Shown: piece by piece, positions 42,639 through 49,885 of the stretch
Layout of the letters: each line of letters begins with the position of its first letter
How positions within the stretch are numbered: the first letter of the stretch is position 1
Origin: Campylobacterales bacterium
GTDB lineage: Bacteria; Campylobacterota; Campylobacteria; Campylobacterales; Sulfurimonadaceae
Direction: 5' to 3'
Assembly: GCA_016938735.1 (NCBI GenBank)
Contig: JAFGUB010000005.1
Span: 1-64,000, forward strand
Length of the DNA: 64,000 nucleotides
The notes under the pieces: generated by a model
Seen by the model: only the letters and a program-made list of their open reading frames with translations
Database searches by the model: none
What the model was told of the DNA's origin: nothing
Translations under genes and position numbers: made by a program

Positions 42639-43625
42639 ATGAAAACCGTAAAAACACTACTCAAAACAGCACTTTTTGGCAGCATGATCGCCGCAAGCAG
42701 CCTCTATGGCAACGCCGAGTTCGATCTTTTGAAGCAGTATGTCGTCGAGCAGAAGCTCGATATGGATAAAGCGATGGACCGCAAAACGTGGATTCCCGAT
42801 GCTGACGGTCTGGTGGAAAATATCAGTGACTACTTTATTCTGGATATCCGCAGCGGCGACGTGGCACCTAAAAACGGCAAGCCCGACTTTGAAGACGGCC
42901 ATATTCCCGGCGCGCACAACACCACTTTTGAAAATGTCCTGAACTATGCCCGTGAACACAAAGCGCCCGATCGCATTTTGGTGGTGAGCGAAGACGGTCA
43001 GGCGGCGGCTGCGGCTGCGGTAGCGCTGCGCATGGCGGGTTATCCCAATACCAAAACGATGAAGTTCGGTATGGCCGGATGGAACAAAAAGTTCGACGTA
43101 TGGAGCGAAAAGCGCGGCAACCTCTCCGAGGGACACAAAAACTGGACCAAAGAGGCAGCACCCGCACCCAAAAAACTAGGAGAGACGCCTGCGCTCAAAA
43201 CCGGCAAGAAAACCGGCAAAGAGATCCTCGAAGCGCAGGTGCAGGCCTTCTTGAAACGCGGCTTCCAGGCGGTGCAGCCTCAGGAGCTTTTGGAGAATCC
43301 GAACAAGTACTTCGTTGTTAATCAGGGCAATGCCAAAGCCTATGGCCAATTTGGCCGCGTCGCCGGATCACAGCAGTTCAATGAGCCGATGATCAATCCC
43401 AAAGATGAGAAGAAATTCGGCAGCATCGAGTTTTATCCTGCGGACAAGCCGATCGTTCAGTACTGCTGGAGCGGTCACGCGGCAATTACGGTGGCCTCTT
43501 GGCTGAACATTTTGGGTTATGACGCCAAAGGCACTGCTTATGGTACCAACGCGCTCTTCTACGACAAAATGACCAAGGCACAGTTCAAAAAACCAGAGGG
43601 TTACGGTTTCGTAACAGGAAAATAA
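42639..43625 (+). CDS. Periplasmic tandem-rhodanese protein 2
   Basis: A 328-residue exported protein (signal ends near ASSLYGNA) with two rhodanese domains joined by a Lys/Pro/Ala-rich linker (about residues 165-195). Domain 1 has YFILDIRSGDVAPKNG but its loop is VVSEDGQAAA, without cysteine. Domain 2 has YFVVNQGNAKAYGQFG and the loop VQYCWSGHAAIT with Cys276. This is the mirror image of the preceding protein, whose cysteine lies in domain 1. A strong ribosome-binding site (AAGGAGCAG) precedes ATG 42639; 10 bases separate the genes. Confidence 0.9.
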   Translation: MKTVKTLLKTALFGSMIAASSLYGNAEFDLLKQYVVEQKLDMDKAMDRKTWIPDADGLVENISDYFILDIRSGDVAPKNGKPDFEDGHIPGAHNTTFENVLNYAREHKAPDRILVVSEDGQAAAAAAVALRMAGYPNTKTMKFGMAGWNKKFDVWSEKRGNLSEGHKNWTKEAAPAPKKLGETPALKTGKKTGKEILEAQVQAFLKRGFQAVQPQELLENPNKYFVVNQGNAKAYGQFGRVAGSQQFNEPMINPKDEKKFGSIEFYPADKPIVQYCWSGHAAITVASWLNILGYDAKGTAYGTNALFYDKMTKAQFKKPEGYGFVTGK

Positions 43626-43634
43626 GGATTGACG

Positions 43635-45284
43635 ATGAGCAAGTTTTGGACGAAACAGTGGTCGTTTATGTGGGCGGGTCTGGCCTTTGGCTTGGCGCAG
43701 ATCTTCTACATGGTCGGCAACTTCTTTCCGGCGTGGGCCGCCGGTAAAACCCCTTCGGTCGAACCGATCACGGTGACAACCGACCTAGGGAAAATGTTTC
43801 GCGGTATGGAGGTCTTCTTGTGTAAAACACTGGGCATCTCTGATACGCAGATTTACGGTACGTCGGTGATGCTCGCGAACGGCGACTGGATTCCGACGGC
43901 GCAGGGGGCTTTTGTGCCCGGCGTGGGCTGGCCGATTGTCGGGATGATGCTCGGCGGTCTTTTGGTGGCCATCATCGAAAGAGAGGGGCGCGGCTGGGCG
44001 AAGTATGACTGGCAGGTCTTGACCATCGCCTTCTTCGGCGGCGCGCTCTTTAGTTACGGCACCCGTTTGGCGGGCGGCTGTACGCTCAACCACCTGCTTG
44101 GCGGCGTGCCGATGATGAATATTCACTCGATGGTTGCGGTAGGCTTTATGTCTTTGGGCGGTTTGGCCGGCTTCTTCTTGATGGGCCTGGTAGACCGCGC
44201 AAAATACTTCAAGCACCAAGAGACTTTGGATTATGCCAAAGAGTCTTATGAGAAGGGCAACTACACCGATTGTGTCTGTTACGATCCTGACTACAAGCCC
44301 AAAAAAGACATGATCCGCTGGCTGGGGATCGCCTTTTCGGTGATCTTTTTCGGTGTGGGGATTGTGGGCGGACTCTTTAACCCCGAGATGTTCCAGTACG
44401 CCAAAGATGCGGCGCACCTCGATCAGCTTAAGGATTTCGGTAAATCGATCGACCATAAAGGTTTGGCTTATGTGCTGCTGACGCTAGCGGCGGGGATCAT
44501 CGGCGGCTTCGGTATGGCCAAATCGGGCTTTGGTACCGAGTGCGGACTGCTCACGGCGGAAGCGCACCACTTCACGACCAAAAACGACACCGTAATGGAC
44601 CGCTTCAATATGCCCAAAATCACTAAAACCCTCTTTAGAGGCATGATGCCGCTGGTGGGGATCTCGGCGATGTGGGTACTGGTTTCGGCCTTTATCATCG
44701 TCACATGGGGCTTTTTGAACTACGAGCACGGCTTTACGGGCGACATCAAGTACGCACTCACTGCAGGCGTGCCCATCGGCGGCTTTATCCTCGGTATGGG
44801 CGCGGTTTTGCTGATCGGTTGTGAAATCCGCTCTTATATGCGCATTGGTCTGGGCTATACCAACACGATGGTCGGTTTTGCGGGATTCGCGATGGGGTAT
44901 ATCCCGTTTACGCTCTACTACAAGGAGCACATGGAGTTCTTCTATGCCACCGATTGGCTCGGCACGGAAGCGGCGATGGCAGCGGGCGAAGCGGGTCTGT
45001 ATCATGTACCGCAGCTCTTTAGCGACAACCACTGGGTGCAAGTGGGCATAGCGATCGTCTGGTTCGTGCTGCTGGTGAAGCTCTTTAAATGGGCCATCAA
45101 CAAAGGGGCGCGCGCTCTGGGTACGACCACCGACGTGATCGCACACAAAAATACCGAGGATGTCCATCGCCTCACCTACGTCGAGGAGCTATACGCTAAG
45201 ACGGCGGAGCGTCTGGGACTGGATGAGTACCAACACTTAAGCGGGTTCGATCACTGGATGAACCGAACCTTCGGCAAAAAGTAG
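43635..45284 (+). CDS. YeeE/YedE-family sulfur-compound transporter
   Basis: A 549-residue membrane protein of the YeeE/YedE (TsuA) family, which imports thiosulfate through conserved cysteines. The equivalent cysteines appear at Cys149 (LAGGCTLNHLLGG), Cys303 (FGTECGLLTAEAHH) and Cys396 (LLIGCEIRSYMRIGLGYTNT). It is longer than typical ~350-residue members: an N-terminal segment with a large loop (about residues 25-90), a cytoplasmic or periplasmic insertion carrying DCVCYDPDYKPKKD, and a C-terminal soluble tail of about 55 residues. ATG 43635 follows AAGGATTGACG. Being third in a rhodanese operon, it probably passes sulfur to or from the rhodaneses. Confidence 0.88.
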   Translation: MSKFWTKQWSFMWAGLAFGLAQIFYMVGNFFPAWAAGKTPSVEPITVTTDLGKMFRGMEVFLCKTLGISDTQIYGTSVMLANGDWIPTAQGAFVPGVGWPIVGMMLGGLLVAIIEREGRGWAKYDWQVLTIAFFGGALFSYGTRLAGGCTLNHLLGGVPMMNIHSMVAVGFMSLGGLAGFFLMGLVDRAKYFKHQETLDYAKESYEKGNYTDCVCYDPDYKPKKDMIRWLGIAFSVIFFGVGIVGGLFNPEMFQYAKDAAHLDQLKDFGKSIDHKGLAYVLLTLAAGIIGGFGMAKSGFGTECGLLTAEAHHFTTKNDTVMDRFNMPKITKTLFRGMMPLVGISAMWVLVSAFIIVTWGFLNYEHGFTGDIKYALTAGVPIGGFILGMGAVLLIGCEIRSYMRIGLGYTNTMVGFAGFAMGYIPFTLYYKEHMEFFYATDWLGTEAAMAAGEAGLYHVPQLFSDNHWVQVGIAIVWFVLLVKLFKWAINKGARALGTTTDVIAHKNTEDVHRLTYVEELYAKTAERLGLDEYQHLSGFDHWMNRTFGKK

Positions 45285-45298
45285 GGCGCTTGTGCGCC
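45285..45298 (+). other. Small hairpin after the YeeE gene
   Basis: GGCGC, loop TTGT, GCGCC. Without a T-run it is not a clear terminator; it may partially attenuate transcription or stabilise mRNA ends between transporter and porin. Confidence 0.35.
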
Positions 45299-45308
45299 TC
45301 AACCACCT

Positions 45309-45318
45309 TTACATGTAA
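45309..45318. repeat. TTACATGTAA upstream of the porin gene
   Basis: Exact non-coding copy, followed by the AAGGAG ribosome-binding site of the porin gene. It is the only exact copy in the sulfur operon region between 39.4 and 47.1 kb. Confidence 0.85.
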
Positions 45319-45332
45319 CAAGGAGATTGACC

Positions 45333-46589
45333 ATGAATGCGAATAAACTTCTTCTATCGGCTCTGGCCGCGGCGACGCTTGCTTCCTCTGCGGTTGCGGG
45401 CCCAAAATTCGAGTATAACGACGGCAAAAGCTCTCTGGAGCTCTTCCAGATGGTTCAATTCTGGGGCATGACCGCTGTGGATGACGACAACGATGATATC
45501 GCCGATCCAAACGATTTATACGTCCGCCGCGGTCGCTTCGGTGCGCGCGGCGCGATCAATCCTGATGTGAGCTATACCGTTTGGTTTGCTTACGACATGA
45601 TCGGTAAAGACGGCAACGACTTTATGATCGGTTCGCCTCAGGACAATACCAACTCCAACAAAGACGTCTATATCTGGGATGCGATGGTGACGTATAAAAT
45701 GAACAAAGAGTTTGCCAATGTCACTTTGGGTTATTTCCGTCCGCAAGTGGGCAAAGAGTCGATCACGTCGGGCTTTCACACCACCAGCTATGAGAAGGGC
45801 CTTTCGAACTTCTTCGTGCGTACCCACCTTGTCGGTCGCGGACCGGGTCGTGAGATGGGGGTTAACGTCGGCGGTTTGACCCTGGGCAACAAGCTCAACT
45901 ATAACTTCGGTCTCTTCAACCCCAACCATACGGGCATCACGGGTGCGACGATGAAAACAGGCACCAACCAGACCGGAACGGTCAAAGAGAACGCATTCAT
46001 GTTCGCGGGCCGCGTAGCGTACAGCATCGGTGACGCCGAGATGGACAAATACAAAATCAGCTACACCACCAACTATTTCGGCAAGCGCAACGGCGTGACC
46101 CTGGCGGTCGAAGGGGCGATGCAAGGCGAGACGGACAAGTTTGAGTCCAACACCTATTACGGCTTTGACGTGTTGGCCAACTTCGGTCAGTTCAACGCCT
46201 CTTATGAGCACAACTTCCTAAGCCGCACCTATACCGACGAGCAAAAAGCGGTGGAAGGATTCAAATTTCAAGACAGCGACGACGTGGTCATGACCGCGCA
46301 CGCCAGTTATAACTTCCCGATCGCCGAGGGCAAGCAGTTCATCGAACCTGCCGTGATGTGGACCCGTTCTGATCTTGACGAGGGCTCTTACTTCGGTCTG
46401 GCCAGCGGCTATAGCAACGGTACCAAGGGCAACGTCACCATCTACAGCGCCGGCGTCAACTGGTACAAAGATAAGATGAAAGAGAAGTACGGGATTCACT
46501 TCGCCAACTTCGACAAGAGCGAAGATATGGACGGCAAAGACGGTGCAGAGCAGTCGGTCGTGACATTGACCGCACAGTTCATCTTTTAA
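45333..46589 (+). CDS. OprP/OprO-like outer membrane porin
   Basis: A 418-residue exported protein (signal ends at SSAVAG) with alternating beta-barrel strands, an early YVRRGRFGARGAINPDVSYT segment typical of phosphate-selective porin O/P-like barrels, FRPQVGKESITSGF, and a C-terminal aromatic (LTAQFIF). In this operon it may admit sulfur oxyanions across the outer membrane, an inference from position. ATG 45333 is preceded by AAGGAG. Confidence 0.85.
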   Translation: MNANKLLLSALAAATLASSAVAGPKFEYNDGKSSLELFQMVQFWGMTAVDDDNDDIADPNDLYVRRGRFGARGAINPDVSYTVWFAYDMIGKDGNDFMIGSPQDNTNSNKDVYIWDAMVTYKMNKEFANVTLGYFRPQVGKESITSGFHTTSYEKGLSNFFVRTHLVGRGPGREMGVNVGGLTLGNKLNYNFGLFNPNHTGITGATMKTGTNQTGTVKENAFMFAGRVAYSIGDAEMDKYKISYTTNYFGKRNGVTLAVEGAMQGETDKFESNTYYGFDVLANFGQFNASYEHNFLSRTYTDEQKAVEGFKFQDSDDVVMTAHASYNFPIAEGKQFIEPAVMWTRSDLDEGSYFGLASGYSNGTKGNVTIYSAGVNWYKDKMKEKYGIHFANFDKSEDMDGKDGAEQSVVTLTAQFIF

Positions 46590-46599
46590 AGGATAAGCC

Positions 46600-47076
46600 A
46601 TGCGTCTGATTCAGGGAATGGTTGTCGGAGCGGTCGTTGCCGCTTTGGCGATCTATATGACCATGATGTCCGTAGCCGGCGATATGATGTTTGTCGAGCG
46701 CGTCTCTCCGTATAGCTATGAAGAGACCATCGCCAAAGTGAAGCAGAGCTACCTTGACAACGGCTGGCAGGTACTCAGCGTCAAAGACAGCAATGAGGGT
46801 TTTGTGAAAAAGGGCAAAGCGTCCGTGGGCAAGATTACCAACATGAAGGTGTGCGCCGATGAGATCGCGTATGAGCTGCTCAAAAACGACGCCAACAAGC
46901 ACATCATTACGATGATGCCCTGCGGTGTGGGTATTTACGAAAAAGGCGGCAAAGTCTATGTCGCCACCATGAATGTCGGGATGATGAAGGGGATGATGTC
47001 TCCTGAAGTTGAAACGATCATGGGGCGCGTCGCGGCTGATACCGACAAGGTGATGCAGGTGCTTGCCAAACGGTAG
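46600..47076 (+). CDS. Membrane-anchored DUF302 protein
   Basis: A 158-residue protein with an N-terminal membrane anchor (about 5-27) and a DUF302-type domain: SYEETIAKVKQSYLDNGW, VCADEIAYELLKND, ITMMPCGVGIYEKGGKVY and MNVGMMKGMMSPEV. DUF302 proteins recur in sulfur-oxidiser gene sets with unknown function. Two cysteines and a Met-rich stretch (MNVGMMKGMM) could bind metal or heme. It is 10 bases after the porin and ends the sulfur operon; a hairpin with T-run follows. Confidence 0.82.
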   Translation: MRLIQGMVVGAVVAALAIYMTMMSVAGDMMFVERVSPYSYEETIAKVKQSYLDNGWQVLSVKDSNEGFVKKGKASVGKITNMKVCADEIAYELLKNDANKHIITMMPCGVGIYEKGGKVYVATMNVGMMKGMMSPEVETIMGRVAADTDKVMQVLAKR

Positions 47077-47078
47077 GC

Positions 47079-47088
47079 TTACATGTAA
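47079..47088. repeat. TTACATGTAA abutting the sulfur-operon terminator
   Basis: Exact copy extended to a 14-base perfect palindrome (47077-47090); its last bases form the left arm of the terminator stem. Confidence 0.85.
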
Positions 47089-47117
47089 GCGTCCTTTGCG
47101 GGCGCTTCGGTTTTTTT
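47087..47117 (+). terminator. Rho-independent terminator of the sulfur operon
   Basis: AAGCGTCC (47087-47094), loop TTTGC, GGGCGCTT (47100-47107; one T-G wobble), then seven T at 47111-47117. Confidence 0.78.
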
Positions 47118-47214
47118 CGCGGGCGGCAGCAGAACTTCGTTTCATTCAGCCTCCTTCACTTAGAACCAAACGCACAAGACACCCACTTCTGCCGTCTGCG
47201 AAAAAAACCGTCGT

Positions 47215-47220
47215 TATAAT
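47215..47220 (+). promoter_or_regulatory. -10 element of the LytS/LytTR pair
   Basis: Perfect TATAAT ending 6 bases before ATG 47227, so the predicted transcript would begin at or next to the start codon. Confidence 0.55.
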
Positions 47221-47226
47221 GCCAAT

Positions 47227-48849
47227 ATGAAGAGGCCTCATTCCGTGATCGATATCAACGCCCAGCAGCAGCGCATCAAGTCTAAAACCTCGATGTACAT
47301 CATCGTGATTACGTTGCTCTTTGGACTCTTTAGTATCGGGTATCTTTTTTTGGAAAAACGCAATGCCCTAGAAAAGTCGCTTGAAGACAATGCCCGCATT
47401 GCCGGCGAATTTTTTTACGCACAGGTGCGCAAAAACACCCAGCTACTCGCCAATGTGAGTGACCGCATGATGCGCGACGAGGTGCTGATAAAGGTCTTTG
47501 TGGCACAGGATCGAGAGGCTTTGGTGCGTGAGTCGGAGCGCTACTTCGATTGGCTGAGGCTACTCAACGCCGACATCAGCAACATGCACTACTATCTGCC
47601 CGATACCGTCTCATTTTTGCGGATGCATAAGCGCGAAGCGTATGGAGATGATCTCTCGTGCATCACCCCCATCGTCACCGCAACCAATAAGACTTTGCAG
47701 CGTCATGAAGGGTATGAGGCGGGGCTTTACGGCTTTTATCTGCGGGTGGTGAGTCCGCTGTTTTATGAACGCCGCCATATCGGTGCGCTGGGGCTGGGGC
47801 TGAACCTCTCAGCCATCATCAGTGAGCTGCAGCAGGTCAACCGCGGGATCTATCTCATTGCGATGGAGCATCAAGACCCCGCGCTCGAAAAGCTGTCGCA
47901 GTTTCACAATATGCAAGATTTCAGCATCTATCAGTCTCCAAAGCGCACCTACATCGCGAAAAAGCGCAGCGATCTTGAGCGTTTTGCACCTCTTTTGAGC
48001 GATGCCGCAAAGAGCACGAGCGAGGTGATCACCTTGCAGAATCGGCGTTATCTCGTTAGCTATGCGATGAAGATCAACAATTTCGAAGAGCAGACCATCG
48101 CCACCATCGTCAGTATCCATGACGTCTCCGACATCTACCGCAAATTCAATGCCGATCTGGTGCGCTCGGTGATTCTCAATATCCTGATGATCGTGTTGGT
48201 GCTGCTGGCGCTTGAGCACGGCTTTAAGCTCTACGGTACCCAGACCCAGCAGCTTTACCGCGAATACGCTCAGACCTCCATGCGTCTGCAGTCGCTCAGC
48301 TCCAAGCTCAATCCGCACTTTCTGGTCAATGCGCTCAACGTCATCTCGGAACTGATGTACTCCAACGTGGCCAAGGCCGAAGAGAATATCGTGCGTCTCT
48401 CGCAATTGCTGCGCAACTATCTCGGAGCCAAAGAGAGTCTTACCTTGCGCGACGAGCTCGACTACACGCTTGATTACTGTTACCTCCAAAACACCCGTTT
48501 CAACGATCTGCACAAAGTGCGCATCAAGGTGAATGATGAGCAACTTTATAATGTAGTGATTCCGAAGTTCTCCATTCAGCTTCTGGTCGAAAACGCCTTT
48601 AAGCACGCTTTGCAGCTCAAAACGCCGATGATCATCAAGATACATGTCTACAGACGGGGCGATAAGGTGGTATTATCGGTCTCGAATACGGGTAAGAAGG
48701 TTGAGCGCATCACGTTCGGTTTTGGCCTGAGCAATCTGCAGACCCGTATCGAGGAGTCGTGCAATGGCTCGATGCGCTATGCACACAAATGCGGTGTGAC
48801 CAACTTTACCCTCTATTTAAAGGAGCCTTGTGAATTTTTTGGTTATTGA
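47227..48849 (+). CDS. LytS/YehU-family sensor histidine kinase
   Basis: A 540-residue membrane kinase: helix 1 (about 24-43), a large periplasmic sensing region (about 50-305, Cache-like in layout), helix 2 (about 317-336), then the HisKA_7-type domain with LNPHFLVNALNVISELMY where His364 is the phospho-acceptor, and ATPase motifs LLVENAFKHALQLK and FGFGLSNLQTRIEE. The ligand is unknown. It overlaps its response regulator by 20 bases. No ribosome-binding site is visible between the -10 and ATG 47227; a GTG at 47245 is an alternative. Confidence 0.9.
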   Translation: MKRPHSVIDINAQQQRIKSKTSMYIIVITLLFGLFSIGYLFLEKRNALEKSLEDNARIAGEFFYAQVRKNTQLLANVSDRMMRDEVLIKVFVAQDREALVRESERYFDWLRLLNADISNMHYYLPDTVSFLRMHKREAYGDDLSCITPIVTATNKTLQRHEGYEAGLYGFYLRVVSPLFYERRHIGALGLGLNLSAIISELQQVNRGIYLIAMEHQDPALEKLSQFHNMQDFSIYQSPKRTYIAKKRSDLERFAPLLSDAAKSTSEVITLQNRRYLVSYAMKINNFEEQTIATIVSIHDVSDIYRKFNADLVRSVILNILMIVLVLLALEHGFKLYGTQTQQLYREYAQTSMRLQSLSSKLNPHFLVNALNVISELMYSNVAKAEENIVRLSQLLRNYLGAKESLTLRDELDYTLDYCYLQNTRFNDLHKVRIKVNDEQLYNVVIPKFSIQLLVENAFKHALQLKTPMIIKIHVYRRGDKVVLSVSNTGKKVERITFGFGLSNLQTRIEESCNGSMRYAHKCGVTNFTLYLKEPCEFFGY

Positions 48850-49546
48850 TGATGAGCAGTTGGCGGCGGATAAGATCAAGCGGCTGCTTGAATCGATGGG
48901 CTACACCCATATCACCACCACGACTTCTGCCGCCGAAGGGGTGGAGATTTGCAAGTACCGCTACTTCGACGTGATTTTTCTGGATATCAACATGCCTGAG
49001 AAGATGGGGCTTGAGGTGGCCAAAGAGATTTTGTACATCAATGCTGCATCGCACATCGTCTTTACGACGGCGTACGATCAGTACGCGCTTGAGTCGTACA
49101 AGATCGGGGCGATTGATTATCTGATGAAGCCCGTGACGGCGGCTGCCTTGCAAGGCTCCATCCACCGCGTGAACCGCTATATCAGCTCGGCTAAGAGTGA
49201 CGCCAATCCTTCTGCGACGATTATGGCCAAAGATCAAGAGAAGATCACCCTGCTGAAGATGGATGATATCTACATCATTACCGCCCATTTAAGCGACACC
49301 TCCGTGCGTACCAAAGAGGGGGAGCTCTTTACCGGCAAGAAGATCTCCGACTTCAACGCCTTCACCTCAAACCGCCAGTTTGTCAAGGTGCACCGCTCGC
49401 AGATCATCAACATCTACAAAATCGCTTATCTCGAAACGATCGAGCAGGGTAAATACCGTATCCACTTTAAAGAGATCGATGAGGTGGTCTATACCAGCCG
49501 CAGCGGCGCACAACTGCTGCGCGAACTCTTTGAACAGATGCTCTAA
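48830..49546 (+). CDS. LytTR-type response regulator
   Basis: A 238-residue regulator: receiver domain with acidic pair (IDDEQLAADK), phospho-acceptor Asp52 in VIFLDINMP, FTTAYDQYALESY and IDYLMKPVT; then a LytTR DNA-binding domain with ISDFNAFTSNRQFVKVHRSQIIN. Start GTG 48830 lies within the kinase gene. It probably binds paired direct repeats upstream of target promoters, which I cannot identify here. Confidence 0.92.
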   Translation: MNFLVIDDEQLAADKIKRLLESMGYTHITTTTSAAEGVEICKYRYFDVIFLDINMPEKMGLEVAKEILYINAASHIVFTTAYDQYALESYKIGAIDYLMKPVTAAALQGSIHRVNRYISSAKSDANPSATIMAKDQEKITLLKMDDIYIITAHLSDTSVRTKEGELFTGKKISDFNAFTSNRQFVKVHRSQIINIYKIAYLETIEQGKYRIHFKEIDEVVYTSRSGAQLLRELFEQML

Positions 49547-49552
49547 AAAAGG

Positions 49553-49562
49553 TTACATGTAA
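49553..49562. repeat. TTACATGTAA overlapping a start codon
   Basis: Exact copy whose final A is the first base of ATG 49562. Confidence 0.85.
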
Positions 49563-49885
49563 TGAACTTTCTCAAACAAGAGGGCTTGATGGTGATGGCG
49601 GCGTTGTTGCTGCTTTTCCCGATGCTTTTTTCTATCGGCGAGGGGCTTTATGAGATTCTCAAAACTGTGGTGTGGCTCATTTTTTGGGTCTATCTCTTTC
49701 GTACCTACCGCGAGGAGCGACGATGGATGGCGCTCTTTGCCCTGCCGGTGCTGATCTACAACCCCTTTTTCGTGTTGGCGTTTTCGCCTGAGTTGTGGGC
49801 GTTGCTGCACGGCTTTTTCTTTGTGCTAAGCTTCTTGTGGCTGCTTAAAAAGCTGCGCCCGATTTTACTTCAAAAGGAGTCGTAA
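49562..49885 (+). CDS. Small three-helix membrane protein
   Basis: A 107-residue membrane protein with three to four hydrophobic helices, motif FALPVLIYNPFFVLAF and a basic end (KKLRPILLQKES). The short YNPFF-containing family is uncharacterised. AAAAAAGG before the palindrome could serve as ribosome-binding site. Its stop overlaps the start of the ribonucleotide reductase gene by one base, so the two are co-transcribed. Confidence 0.65.
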   Translation: MNFLKQEGLMVMAALLLLFPMLFSIGEGLYEILKTVVWLIFWVYLFRTYREERRWMALFALPVLIYNPFFVLAFSPELWALLHGFFFVLSFLWLLKKLRPILLQKES

